From Aplectana chamaeleonis (lineage: Eukaryota; Nematoda; Chromadorea; Rhabditida; Cosmocercidae): DNA of 64,000 bases. Within the stretch, counting starts at the first letter, position 1, and each line of letters begins with the position of its first letter. The stretch is taken from the NCBI GenBank assembly GCA_029168955.1, contig JAPDOI010000358.1:672368-736367 (forward strand). The letters are read 5' to 3'. The position numbers and the translations under genes were made by a program. A model generated the notes under the pieces. It had not been told where the DNA came from, made no database searches, and was given only the letters and a program-made list of their open reading frames with translations. This document shows, piece after piece, positions 10,885 to 22,555 of the stretch.

Positions 10885-11937
10885 TTAGTAGTCTACATGA
10901 GCTCCATGTTTCATGGCTACTTCGAAAATCCGAGCTGGCTTGCTCTTCGCTAGGTTACACAGTACCACGGCGTCGATTTCACTTCATGGTTCGAGGATCG
11001 CACTTCTGAGCTCATCAGTCGAGTGAAATTGCCTGCAGTTGGCGTACACTTTGCGCACGATGATCCCGTACAGGTTCTCCATGGGATTCAGGTCAAGTCT
11101 ACATGCTGGCCAGTCCATAACTTTGATTCTATGCTCACGAAGCCGAAAGGAAGTCGCTCTGCTACGGCGCACGCTTGCGTTATCCTGTTGAAATAAGAAG
11201 TTTCTCCGGCTGCGACCTCCCAAACACAGCAGAAGGTGATGCTCCAACATTTCTTTATACTCATCTGAGTCCATGCGACAGGATACGAAGGCAAGGTCGA
11301 GCGTGTTCTCGCAACTAAATGCCCCCCACACCATCAAAGAGCCACCGCCGAAGTTCCGCCTACTGAAGTACCTGGGCTCATTCCTTAGGTCACGCCAGTA
11401 GGACCTAACACCATCAGGGCCCTCCAAGTTGAACTTCTTTTCGTCTGAGAAGACCTCGTGAACACCATAAATCAACTTTTCGTTAACATAAACTGAGCTG
11501 ACCTTTACTCTATCTACGGCCTCACCTTATCCCAATCGGTCGCCATGTTCTCTCGCGCGAATCGATGACGAGCGGTCCTGTGGGAACTGGTGAGGTGTGG
11601 AGCCTCCTGCATTCTCTCTCTCTCACAATGTTTCCGTCGCGTTTAATAGCCCTCCAGACGGTAGACTTCGATACAGGCAATCTCAATTCCGAACGGACTT
11701 GATTTGCACTAGCCGTGTTGTTGGATAATCGCTTGCGAATCTGGGGTTCGTCCCTTCGGGAGAGCTATCGCACACGTCCTCAAGATAATTGTGTTCGTAG
11801 GCGTCTTTCTCTTTCAAATACGTGTAAACGACGCCAGGGCTTCTTTCAATTTAGGCGGCGATATGACGTGGCCCCAAGCCGGCATCTTTCAGGGCTCTGA
11901 TCTGAGCTTTCTTCATAGTAGAGAGTTGACAGGCCAT
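10885..11937 (-). pseudogene. Tc3-like DD34E transposase, broken
   Basis: Cut-and-paste transposase. Starts at ATG 11937 (MACQLSTMKKAQIRALKDAG), ends at TAA 10885, about 350 codons, near the usual length. The N-terminal helix-turn-helix part has an early stop (HIAA*) and two frame changes before ELRLPVSKSTVWRAIKR. The catalytic half is open from 11475: FSDEKKFNLEGPDG (first D), FQQDNASVRRS (second D), DWPACRLDLNPMENLYGI (third acid, E). A TGA at 10984-10986, where the family has Trp, interrupts the C-terminus, which then resumes in frame to the true stop. Not functional as it stands. Assignment to Tc3 rests on the KKFNL/RNFGGG/WPA..DLNP motifs. Confidence 0.9.
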
Positions 11938-12411
11938 ATTGAGACAAGAAATGCCTCGTCATTCTTGACTCACCTATATAGGTAGGTTGAGACCGGGAAT
12001 TGTTTTAAACATTGTTAGTGGGAAGTGTTCATAAACAATGAAACGGTCTAAAATTGAAAAAATTGTTATCAATTGGTATAAAAAAAGTTCTCAAAGAGGT
12101 AAAATTCTGATGACATGTATACATAGGTTTTTCGACACTCTGAATACGCTAATGTTAGTGAAAAAATGCCCAGCGTCAAGCTGGAGATTAATATAGCTGA
12201 AAAGTAGGTTGTTCATAAATAATGAAACGCACTGTAGAACAGCGCTATTGGCATTCTCTGATCACCTGAGGCTTTCAAGTAGCTTTAATTATACGGGATT
12301 TTTTCTCCCTGTGATTCTAGTGAAACGCAAGGCACATAGTAACTGGTGCATATTCCATGAAACACCACACGACTGAACAAATGTTGGTGTATTATAGCAA
12401 AAAACAGATTT

Positions 12412-12501
12412 TGCCGTTTGCCGTTTTGCCGTTTGCCGGTCATTTTTGGGGTTTGCCGTTGCCGTTGCCGAAGTTTTAAATTCCTTTGCCGCACACCCCT
12501 G
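12412..12501 (-). repeat. TTTGCCG array, right end
   Basis: The array reads TTTTGCCGTTTGCCG on the plus strand and ends CCTTTGCCGCACACCCCTG at 12501. The core GGTCATTTTTGGGGTTTGCC is in the same orientation as at the left end (6705-6830), so the arrays are direct, not inverted, repeats. Confidence 0.7.
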
Positions 12502-12509
12502 CTTACGAA

Positions 12510-13440
12510 GCGCAGTGCACACCTGGGGCCGGATGCATCAACGCACACAGTGGGACAAAGGCAGAGGCAGGGTCTGGCTACCCTACGGCAGGCGCCCCGA
12601 GAGTCGGTGCCCTGCTCCGTATGCAAAAGCACTGGAGGGCGTCGGGGCAGCAAGCCCCAGCGTAGTGAAGAAAAATCACGTACTCTCTATAAAACGTCGA
12701 AATTCATATCACTCGAGGCGCGAGCGGCGCGAGCGACGCCTCGGCCTCCGTCTGCCCTACGCTCTCTCACTGTCTCTAACCTCCGCTCCACACCAGCACG
12801 TGTAGGAGCCAAGTGAATTTCGCCGTTTTATAGCCTGTACACACGAGTCAATTTACACCCGAAACCTGCGATCGATCAGCCGAAACCGCTGAGAATTTTC
12901 TTCCCGCATGCTTCGTGAGCGCTGTTTTCTATTTCTTTCTGTTTTCGGAGTGGTTGCACATCTTGCACTCGTTCTTATTATGTTGTAGCGCGTTTATAGG
13001 TTATAAATATTTCGCGACTTCATTCACAATTTCTAAATGCGATTTAATCCTGACTGCGCTCGTTCTTGAATCAATTTAATTTATTTATAATTTTGTTGTC
13101 AATCGTAAGTGAGAATCAAGAACGAGGAACAAATCAGATACATTCAGATTGACTAGAGATGACAATCTTAAATTCAATGTAATGCTTTCTGCTTCCGAAA
13201 AAAGTGCTTGCATTCAAAAAAATTTAAGGTAAGAAAATTGAAATAAGTTAGACAGAAAATAATTTGAGCTAGTCCTCGGGGCTTGAAGGTTCACAACAAC
13301 GTGTGCAAAACTGCGAACGTTGTGTAATGCATCTGAGAAAAAAATTTCGCGAATATTGAAAACATTCAGTAGTACTTCGGCTCTGAATGTCATTTTATTC
13401 ACATTTTTCTGTATTTAGCGCTAGTTAGTAGCAGATACTC
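12510..13440. other. No recognised gene
   Basis: 12700-12830 has CACTCGAGGCGCGAGC and CCAAGTGAATTTCG as loose inverted ends, like the small element at 55568-55692. The rest is AT-rich. Overlapping open frames at 12285-12816 run through the TTTGCCG array and are not credible. Confidence 0.35.
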
Positions 13441-13448
13441 TGAGAGAA

Positions 13449-13592
13449 CTGGCCGCAGTAGTACCGCAGTTGTGCCGCAATCCTCAATAGTTCCGCAATC
13501 GTACCGCAATGACGATGCAGTGACCTCGCTTTTGTGTCAAATACCGCAATAGCGCCGCAATGATTGCGGTACTACTGCGGAGCCACTGCGGC
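13449..13592. repeat. Inverted array of CCGCA units
   Basis: About six 11-base units of the form CCGCA(A/G)TNGTN run plus (13452-13560), then the complement runs back (TGCGGTACTACTGCGG, 13564-13579; CACTGCGGC to 13592). The outer 15-20 bases are inverted, so it may be a tiny TIR element. No target duplication was identified. Confidence 0.55.
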
Positions 13593-13735
13593 AAAATCAC
13601 AGGGCCGCTGAAACTATTGATCCACTCAACACGGGTTACCACGCTTCTCTTCCATTCGTCTTCGTCCTTCAGTTCTGTTGGAACTGAAGCGTTTCTTCCT
13701 TGCTTTTCTCGATTCATTACCTCTCTTAAAGGCAG

Positions 13736-14220
13736 TGTCCACGATAAAAATCGTTTTTATGCTTCCCCGCCTATCTTCAAAACGGCCTCATGCTGATTCC
13801 AATGATGTCTCTGAAATCGTACAAGACCTTCTGGGAACGGAGTTATGGTCCCTCGAAAATTGAGCTAAGGAAACATGGTGGACGAGTTGTCCTAGGCTTG
13901 TAGCTTCCGTCTTTTGCAGCCGACGTATGCGAGCTGACCTGAGTGAAGAGAGAAGCTGAGAATGAAGGGAAGAACGGGACTAATGATTGGAAATCACCGC
14001 TCATCTCAGGATCTCGAGCATTCATTTGTTCACGTCGGTGGGCGTGTGATGCGCTTTTGGGGTTTCCCTTGCGCTTGAAGAGGCAACTTCGAGCTCTTTT
14101 AGAGATTTTCCTGGCTCGTTTTCATGCGTTCTCTCGACGTCAATGTTACAGTGTGCCCCTCCACTACCCATTCCTAGCAGAAACTGAAACACATTTTTTA
14201 TCGTGAACACTGCCTTTAAA
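13736..14220 (-). mobile_element. TTAA MITE family III, copy 2
   Basis: TTAA (13736) then AGGCAGTGTCCACGATAAAA to TTATCGTGAACACTGCC and TTTAAA (14215-14220). Inverted relative to 9301-9773. Shares its last TTTAAA with the next element. Confidence 0.8.
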
Positions 14221-14706
14221 GGCAGTGTTCACGATAATCTTCGATTTTGAGATTAATCGCTAAATCGATTGGTTGGCCCCGAGTAGAACTGAAATGACGA
14301 AGAAACCGAGAAAAACGCACCAGAAGGGCACGAAATCCTCAAGTATCAGCCCGCCTCTTGAGTATCAAAGGAACTGTTCGTTGTGACAATGAAATCTTTT
14401 GTGGACCCGTCTTTTGCAATTCTCCAATCTGTGTTGCTCCGTTCTTTCCTTCGGGCCCTAACTAATACTATTTTGCGCAAAATATTCTTCCATTTCCGAT
14501 TAGTCCCATTTATTACCGGTGACAACCATCGTGAACATGTTCATCCAATCAGACAACTAGTCCAGGCCTGAGAGTAATGTCTCTGAAACAAGACGTTTTA
14601 GTGCGTTTCTCGCCGTTTCTTCGTGATTTTGGTAACACTTGGTTGCCAACGGATTGTTTTGAGTGCAAAAGTTGGAAACGAGAATCATCGTGAACACTGC
14701 CTTTAA
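14215..14706 (+). mobile_element. TTAA MITE family I, copy 3
   Basis: TTTAAA (14215-14220), GGCAGTGTTCACGATAATC through ATCATCGTGAACACTGCC and TTAA (14703-14706). The most complete family I copy; both termini intact. Confidence 0.8.
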
Positions 14707-15760
14707 GAAAACACTGACACACTCATCCTCCTAAGTCTTACAGGCGTTTATGTTGATCAAGTTTTGAATCATTTTTTTATGTGAAAGTTTAGATTTTTTT
14801 TTTGAATTGAAGGCGATGTTTTTGGTATGGCTGATTAGAGGAAATGGGCGATCAAGCGATCAATCACTTAGATGTTGTACTGCTTGTGAGAAGTCTCGAT
14901 ATCTCGTGTTTCTGTCAGTATACAGAACGACGGGCAGCGTGCGCCCTCCGTGTGCGATTCGGGGCAGTTACCCTCTATTTCGTGGTTTAATCAACTGTGT
15001 CCCTACGCGTGCGTTTGCGGAGCTGGGAGTGTGCGGGGGGGGAAGAAATGAAAGCAGCATACGCGCTGGCATGCATGCGATGGACCCGAGTAAATTTGGT
15101 TCCAAAATAGAGAATGCCTATTTTCATGTGTCTGGCGACGCGCGAGAGAATTGTTCTGTTGTTGCTTTTCCGGAAAACTGGGAACAAGTTATCTGGAAAG
15201 AAATCATCATCGCCGAACCAACGACGTTGCTTCTGAAGTCGGTGCGTTTACAGAAGGCATAAACTCACATTCGACTACACTTACTATTTCATGAACCTGA
15301 ATTCTATAATATGCACATTCTGTTCCCAGCCGAGGTCCCATAGTTCTCTCGCGTGTGTTTCCAGGGCTAAGCAGGTTTTTTTCAAAACTTCTTAGAGGCT
15401 GTGACCACCATAAAAAGCCGTATTCCAGTTTTCTATGTTTTTGAGTATGCAAGTTGTCGAAGTACAGGATAATTGCGAAAAGTCTGTGAAACTCTCGAAT
15501 GTCTAAGAAAAAACTTCTTAAAAAGAACCCCTTGATTATTTATTTACGCCTGTTGGTGTGTTTTGCGCACTGCGGACAAAACGTAAAACCAAACGTCGCA
15601 AAGTGTTTTGAGCTTCGAATTTGTTAGTTAGGTGACTTTGCTTTCTGTTTCGTGTACTAAAACCTCTTGAAAAAATAAGATGATTGAATGCTCATGTTTG
15701 GATATAAGAATTTTTCGGGATGAAGAGCACTCGAAAACTCGGCAGCGCTATCTTTGGTAA
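14707..15760 (+). other. Unrecognised region with a 151-codon open frame
   Basis: The frame 14807-15262 (starting MKAMFLVWLIRGNGRSSDQS) is open but has no recognised motif, signal peptide or splice signals. A run of nine G at 15037 lies inside it, which argues against coding. Confidence 0.3.
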
Positions 15761-15763
15761 GAG

Positions 15764-15945
15764 AACTCGGACAGTCGGGACTTAGTACGTCGGCACTATG
15801 TCGCAACCAGCAGGTCCTGCACACAACGAGTGTTAGTACGCCAGGTTTGCCCTGGCGTACTAGGTTTGCCCTGGCGTACTAGGTTTGCCCTGGAGTACTA
15901 ACGGTATTGTGCCGACGTACTGAGCCCCGAACGTCCGAGAAGGTA
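15764..15945. mobile_element. Small palindromic element with 19-bp repeats
   Basis: Ends CTCGGACAGTCGGGACTTAG and the near complement CTGAGCCCCGAACGTCCGAG; the next 16 bases (TACGTCGGCAC) also match inverted. Inside, GGTTTGCCCTGGCGTACTA is tandemly repeated three times (15844-15900), and TAGTACGCCAGG/CCTGGCGTACTA makes a 12-bp stem. Target duplication not resolved. Confidence 0.6.
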
Positions 15946-16325
15946 TGTACAACTGCTATATGGCGTGGGTGCGGTGATCCAATGGGTAAACTAGTTCATG
16001 AGATTTTCACTTGATTCCTAGCCGTTTTTCGAGGTACAATACCCACCCTAATTCTTGTAAAAAAGACGCGGAAGCGCGTCTTTTTCGTCTTTTCGTCATA
16101 ACTTCGTTGCTAGCGGACTAAAGTGTATAGAACGTTATATCAATCGACTCAAGACGTCGAGACGAACACAATAATCTGATTTTCAATGTTCGAGTGATAA
16201 ATTTGTCATCCTTCATTTGCTGAAGTACCTAAGGCGAGTCATAAACGGGCGAGTCTCCGATAATTGAGCCGAGTTATTAACGAGCAGTGTACTGTATGGC
16301 GCCGTTTACGCACCAAAGCCAAGCC
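15946..16325. other. No recognised gene
   Basis: Contains a short strong hairpin, AAAAAGACGCG/CGCGTCTTTTT, at 16062-16085, and otherwise nothing I can name. Confidence 0.4.
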
Positions 16326-16327
16326 TG

Positions 16328-16490
<163 letters not shown>

Positions 16491-16528
16491 AGGAAGGGCA
16501 CCATTATTGCAGCATGCATGAAGCGTTT

Positions 16529-16801
16529 CTACTTCCTCGGGGCTGCAGGAGCTGTGTGCCCCTGTTTCTTGTCCCCCTTCCGCTTCTTATGTCCTCTCTT
16601 CAATCGTCTCTTGTTTTCCCCGCTTTCTATTGGACGTGCGCCGCGTTTAACCCTATGGCGCACCTTCTTCGGCAGGGCAGCTGCACTTTCACGTTTCTCG
16701 ACTTGTCTCTCCAGCTCAGCGGCTGCATAGTTGGGGGCTCCCTGGGAGGAATGGCACAATACCAAAACCAGGAGGGCAGTAATCAGCAGAAGGTGATTCA
16801 T
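16529..16801 (-). CDS. Small secreted basic peptide precursor
   Basis: Ninety residues from ATG 16801 to the stop at 16529. Residues 1-21 form a classic signal peptide ([20 protein letters not shown], cut after the following G). The mature part is very rich in Lys/Arg, with dibasic sites ([32 protein letters not shown]) and no Cys. That would fit a precursor cut by furin/kex-type proteases, or simply a basic secreted protein; no family is recognised. I chose Met 16801 rather than Met 16813 because GTGTTCAG (acceptor at 16804-16805) ends between them, consistent with a trans-splice site. Together with AATAAA downstream, the gene is complete in one exon. Long (TA)n arrays lie at both sides, 16328-16476 and 16864-17097. 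Confidence 0.65.
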   Translation of the reverse strand: MNHLLLITALLVLVLCHSSQGAPNYAAAELERQVEKRESAAALPKKVRHRVKRGARPIESGENKRRLKRGHKKRKGDKKQGHTAPAAPRK

Positions 16802-16860
16802 TCCTGAACACAATCACACTCTTTTCGCTTCCGATTTCCGTCGATGATCAGCGTTGAAAA

Positions 16861-17100
<240 letters not shown>

Positions 17101-17239
17101 GAATCTTACAAGAATTCAAATAGAACCATCTCTAACTCAAAACTCAAAACGATTCTATAGAAACTCCATTCAGAGTACTTCAAAGCAATAGAGTACTCTC
17201 CCTAATTTTCTCAGAGAAGTAACGAAAGTCGTATCTTTT

Positions 17240-18570
17240 GCGACTTCTAATTGATTGCAGTTTTTGAAGAATCTGAATCCGTTTTAAATTCTGAAAAATC
17301 TGAATTCGATTCCAGTTTATTTCTGATATTGAAATCTAGAGCATTTTCCAAATACCGAAAATTTCAAATTTATTTAAATTTTTTAAAATCTCTAATTTAT
17401 TGAAAAACCTAACTCATTATGGAAATCTCTAATTTATGAAATAACGGAAAATTCTGAATCAATTCAATTTAAAAAAAATCTGAATTTAATCCAAATTGTA
17501 AAAAATCTAAAATCATTTCAAATTATTCGACTTTTCGAATTGTTGTTTCTGAGAATTTCTAATTTATTCCAACTCTTGAATAATATGAATTTAGCTCAGA
17601 TGATGAAAAATCTGAATTTCACTCAAGTTGATTTCTGATTTTGGACTACAAAATTTTCATAAGTTATAAAAGAAATCCTAAGTTACTCCAAGTTTTAATT
17701 TTTTCATTTCAATCTTCGGAAAATCTAAACTTAGTTCAATTTTTGAAATTCTTTATCTGAGTCGAATTTTTGAGTTTCACTCGATTTTTGGACTCAATTA
17801 ATATTTTGAAAGTTGAAACTCTGCTGAGAATTTCAAGTATTTACTTTTCTTATTAAAATCAGGCATTCTGACGCAACACAGAACCCGATTGACATGAACT
17901 GCAGACAGAGATTGTCTACAGATCCGATAAGGTCAATTAGAGGTTTCCTGAGGCCTACTTCACACCTAGAAAGCCACCCCAGCAAGTATTCATTTGAATG
18001 CAGGTCAGTCATGGAGGAACGCCGAAGTGCCTCTTTCACTAGAGCTTGTATTTAGCTTGGTCCGAACTGCTCGTTCTATACTCCCCGAAGTGTTGGTTAC
18101 TATCACAACAATACGCATTCTCCCCATGGAATTGCTTCTGAGCAATGCTTCTCCCAGATGCACTGATTTGATAATTCATTAGAGTTTTCATGTTTCCACG
18201 TACTTATGAAACCTTTACCTGATCAGCAATATAAATTTATATGTTCCCTTTTACAAAGGACAATCAAAATGCAGGGTGGGTGTATCTTTTCTATCTTTCT
18301 ATCTCAATTTTATGAAAGCGGAGATTTATGATGTTGATGCTTTTTGTGAAAAAAATCAAGAAAACTCGAGTTCGAATTTGTTTCAATTTTTTAACAAAGC
18401 TAATTTATTTCAGTTTTTACTGTGATTTCAATTTTCGGAAAATTTGAATATAATTCGAGTTACCTTCTAATTTATTTCATTTTAAGGAAAATGTTTATTT
18501 AATTCAAATTTGAGAATTATTAATTTGATTACAATTTTCGAATTTCAATGAAATTTCAAACCTAATATGC
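17240..18570. repeat. Degenerate AT-rich satellite, ~27-bp unit
   Basis: At 17250-17830 and again at 18370-18570 the sequence repeats, with drift, a unit like AATCTGAATTTAATTCAAAT plus TTTGAAA. Copies vary in length and sequence. The middle (17850-18340) is not repetitive and shows no recognised gene. Confidence 0.5.
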
Positions 18571-18586
18571 TATATAATATAAAATG

Positions 18587-21500
18587 CTATAGGTTCAGAA
18601 ACTGGGCGACCAGCGTTGGATTCGTCCAAAGGTCTATTGTAGTTAATTTTGTAGGATTTTTCGGACAGTTGAATAAGTGTAGGGTATAATGGCCAGGACC
18701 ACCACAGTCCGGGCAAACGTCGGGAAGATCTCGAGCAGATAACATTGTAGGTCTGGCCGGACATGAAAATAGATGCAATGAATCATGTCCAACACATTCA
18801 CAATCAGGGCATCTATCAGGGACTGACTGATCAATCCGATGAGCGTAGGCCTTTAGATATCTGGAGTGACCGCATCGCAGACCAGCGAGGATTGTTCGGG
18901 TACGTCGCGGTAGTCCAGCTTCGCTGTCGTCGACTCGCGGGGGCACGCCGCCATAGATTAAGTTGGGCTGAGCATCAGACAGGTACTCTGCCACGAACCG
19001 CGTATGCTCAGCCATCTGGAGTCTTCTTCGCGATAGCTCGGATGTAGCCCAGCGTTGTTGATCGACTGCAGACAGAGAAGCACTGAGCGGCGTGCCTATG
19101 CTTCTTGGGTGGGGGCCAGACGACAGAAGAGGGTAATTTGGATGGGTCGAGCTCTTGACAATACTTATTAGAAAGTGCTGAGACTGGAGTAAGCAGTGCT
19201 CTTTCACGGGAAGTAGGCTGGTTTCCTGATGAAGATGCGGAATAGGCGTCGACTTGTGACATCCAGTGATAAGCCTGAGGGCAGCATTCTGTGTTCTCTG
19301 CAATCTGCACCAAGAGGATTCAGAGAGATGTCTGGTTCATATAGGGGCACCATATTCCAGGACCAGCTGCACCATGGCCCTGTATGTCATACGTAGCACT
19401 TCCTTCGTGCTGCCCCAGGTGGTTCCAGCCAGTGCGCGAAGAATGTTGTTGCGCGAGTTGGCTGAGGCAGCACGTATACGCGCATTCTCATGAAATCGTA
19501 GCGAGGGATCCAGGAAGACTCGTAGTAGTCGAGGATGCTTAGACAGTGGCAGCTCGTGGCCATCCCAGATGACCTTGGGATGAAGCCGATGTTCGATAGT
19601 AGCCGTCGTACATAGTATGACACTTGACTTGGAGGCAGACACAGTCAGCAACTTTGATTTGAGATACACAGCCAACGTCCGTAAGTAGTTGTTCATGGTG
19701 GCAGTGGCTCGGTCAATAACTGAGTCCGTGCAAACGATAGTGATGTCATCAGCGTACAGGCACAGATGAATGCCAGTTGGTGGCTCAGGAATATCAGACA
19801 GAAATAGCGAGAACAGGCTAGGGAACAACACCCCGCCTTGCGGGACATCGGCTTTCAATGGGACCGAAGACGATAGATGTCCGTCGAACGTGACACGAAT
19901 GGACCGGTTTTTGACAAAGCTATTGATCCGTCTTTTAGACCAACTGGGCATGTCCGATTCCAGAATGGATTTCGATAGGAGCGGGATACTGACGCTATCG
20001 AATGCAGCCGCAAGATCAATAGCAACGACGAGGCTTCTACCAGCCGGAGTCTTGCAATTAAATCCAGCGATGATATGCTCGGTGATTGATGTCAGGGTAG
20101 TTATGGTGGAATGCTCCTTTTTGAAACCATGCTGATGAGTGTTGTGCTGTAAGGCGTTTTGGAGGAGCGGATTGACCTTTTCCGCAAGTTTGGCTAGGGG
20201 GGAAAGGAGGGAGATGGGGCGGTGGGAGGCAGCCTTGTCAAGTGGCTTGCCAGGTTTGGCGATGGGAATGACGACAGCTTGTTTCCAGCGAGCCGGAATA
20301 ACACCAGAACTGAATGACGAATGAATGAGATCAGAGAGCAATTCATGATAGGGATCAGGAAGATGCTTGAGATGAACAGCCGATATTCCGTCGGGTCCCT
20401 CTGCACGCGAATTTTTCATCGATTTGATGATCTTGTCGATGGCGGAGGGAGAAATAGCAGGGACATCCAGCCGGTTGAGCTTCCTGATTTCTCGTACTGT
20501 CCGTCTGTTTTGCATATCACGAGGCGATGAGGCCGATGTGAAAAGTTTACCAAGCAGACAAGCTGCCTTGTATCCGTGCTCGAATCTTCCAGACGGGAAC
20601 TCGAGCATCTTACGATCCGTGGTCATCTTTTTGCCAGAAATCTGTTTCAGTGTTGTCCAAGCTTTTCTGGCATCCGCGGCAAAATCAATCGACTCGGTTA
20701 GCTCTTTCCAGCGCTGCAGCTTGTGTTGATTTAGCAGCTCGGTGATGTTGTCCGACAGCTGCTGTACCGCAGGATTATTGGGATCCGATCTTCGCTTGTC
20801 GTCTCTCATCGTGATTAGGTCGAGGACTTCACTGGGCACGTTTGGGTGAAAAGTCCTTACACGTCCAGTGGGAATAGCTGCTTTGGAGGCAAGTTCGATG
20901 GCTTTGACGATAAACTTCTCCTTATCGTAGACTGTTCCGTTCCTCGGGTAGTCGGCCGCCTGGTTGAGCAACACCTCTTTGAATAGGTCCCAGTTAGCCT
21001 TACGATAATTGGAATAAGACTTACAACGAGAGCCAGAGAACGGAGCAAGCAAGCTATTAAGTGACAAATCCAATGACGTGATTATGGGAACATGATCACT
21101 GGCCAGGACCACATCGGTAGACCAGTTACAGGAGATAGCTAGCGAGGATGATACAAAGGTAATTTCGGGTGAGGAAGGCCTACTCACTGCCGGAAGACGA
21201 GTGGGAGAATCCTCATTGATAGGCACAAGATCACAATCATCAGCGAATAATTCAATGAGTTCACCTCTATTGTCAGGCTCTAGAGGAGAGAACCACGAGG
21301 GAGAATGAGCATTGAAATCACCAGCTACTACAACCGAACTAGATGACAAGGCAGTATGGACAGTATGTAAGTAATTTGAGGGGTCAAACGCGTTAGGACA
21401 GGACGTGGATGGGGGTATGTAGACGTTGACAACATCAAGGGGGCCACTTTGTAATACAATATGAACACCAAGACATTCTACAACATCATCAGTGGGTAGA

Positions 21501-22089
21501 TCAATTAGGTGAGAAGGGATAGAAGATTTTACAAATGTTGAAACACCACCACCGTGAGAAGTACGGGGGACATGATAAGACAAATAACCAGGGAGACGGG
21601 GAAGGGAGGGGGAAGATGGGCTAAGCTTGGTCTCCTGCAGGAGAATGACATCAGGTTGAGTGCGATCTATGTACACTGTGAGTTCAGCAATTTTGGCACG
21701 TAGGCCATTGATATTGAGTTGATAAATGCAAAGACTATGTTACGGAACCCTAGGAGGATTTACAGAGCAAGACATACAACAGTAAGCATGAGTGTAGTCA
21801 TCATAGCTGGACAATCCCGACCATTTGAGGTGCACCCAGCCAAGGCAACCACCACATTGAATGCTTGCATGTTGAGCAGATAGTCCGCAGTGACAGCAGG
21901 GATATCGTGGTGTCTTGCTGCGCGGTCCCGGATTCCTCTCGATGCCAGCTCGTAGAAGTAGAATACAGAGGAGTGTAGCAGCCAGCCAACTACACTCCCA
22001 ATACGAAAAAACTCCACATGGAGTGATTGATGTCCGTTTGATGAGTCTCCAAAACGTCGACTCCACAGATCCACCACGCGTAGGTTGAA
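18587..22089 (-). mobile_element. Non-LTR retrotransposon with 2A-like peptide and PHD finger
   Basis: One frame runs from about 22089 to the stop at 18587, broken only by TAA at 21742-21740 and TGA at 19339-19337. In order: a hydrophobic stretch then AGIERNPGP (NPGP at 21934-21923), a 2A-like ribosome-skipping motif; a PHD-like finger (CCHC...CGGC...H...CC..C) in which the Cys after His is Trp (VHLKWSGL); an AP-type endonuclease (LNINGLRAKI, VILLQETK, VAGDFNAHSPSW, SDHVPI); a reverse transcriptase (EGPDGISAVHLK, HRPISLLSPLAKLAEK, AAFDSV, PQGGVLFPSLF, YADD); and a C-terminus with two tandem CPDC...H..C knuckles. Clade is I/Jockey-like but unresolved. The 5' end abuts a truncated TTAA MITE at about 22090. 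Confidence 0.9.
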
Positions 22090-22533
22090 CATCTTGGATC
22101 CACACGCTGATCACAGTGGTATCTCTGAAATCGTCCAAGACCCCCTTTGAATAGAGTTATGGCTCTTCAAAGATGCCTATATTTTAAGGGTGAAAAATTG
22201 GTGGACGAGTTGTCTCAGGCCTATATTTTTCTTCATTCTCAATCTTTGCGCGAAAGCGAGCAAGGATAAGGAGGTAGCCCAGCAATGGCCTGAAGAACGA
22301 CGACTTATTGGAATTCATCCATCCATCGAGCCGCTATCGAGTTCGAAAATCTGTCAGGGGGTCGGGCCTGTGGTGGTGAGCGAAGGGGGTCGGGCCTGTG
22401 GTGGTCGCTTATATCTCGCTTATTTGGAGGAATTGAGATCTCGCATCTGGCAAGTGGTATACAGGAGCGGTCTTCTACACAATTACATGAAAATCTCAAA
22501 ATTCATATCTGAGGGTGTACTGTGTCTTTAAAG
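22090..22533 (-). mobile_element. TTAA MITE family II, copy 3, truncated
   Basis: Inverted copy whose right terminus is missing where the retrotransposon begins. Ends GAGGGTGTACTGTGTC with TTTAAA at 22528-22533. Part of it (MDDFRDTTVIS) reads through into the retrotransposon frame and should not be taken as its N-terminus. Confidence 0.7.
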
Positions 22534-22555
22534 TCACCACATTGGGGATTGCTAC

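Noticed and set aside
14807..15262. 151-codon plus frame as a gene
   Set aside because: Contains a G9 run, no motif, no splice or polyadenylation support.
15833..15900. CRISPR-like short repeats
   Set aside because: Units are contiguous 19-mers without unique spacers, inside a palindromic element.
16062..16085. GC stem followed by a T run, like a rho-independent terminator
   Set aside because: The window is eukaryotic; such a terminator has no role here and no gene ends beside it.
21740..22138. Taking MDDFRDTTVIS as the retrotransposon N-terminus
   Set aside because: Those residues are read from the adjoining family II MITE; the element starts near 22089.
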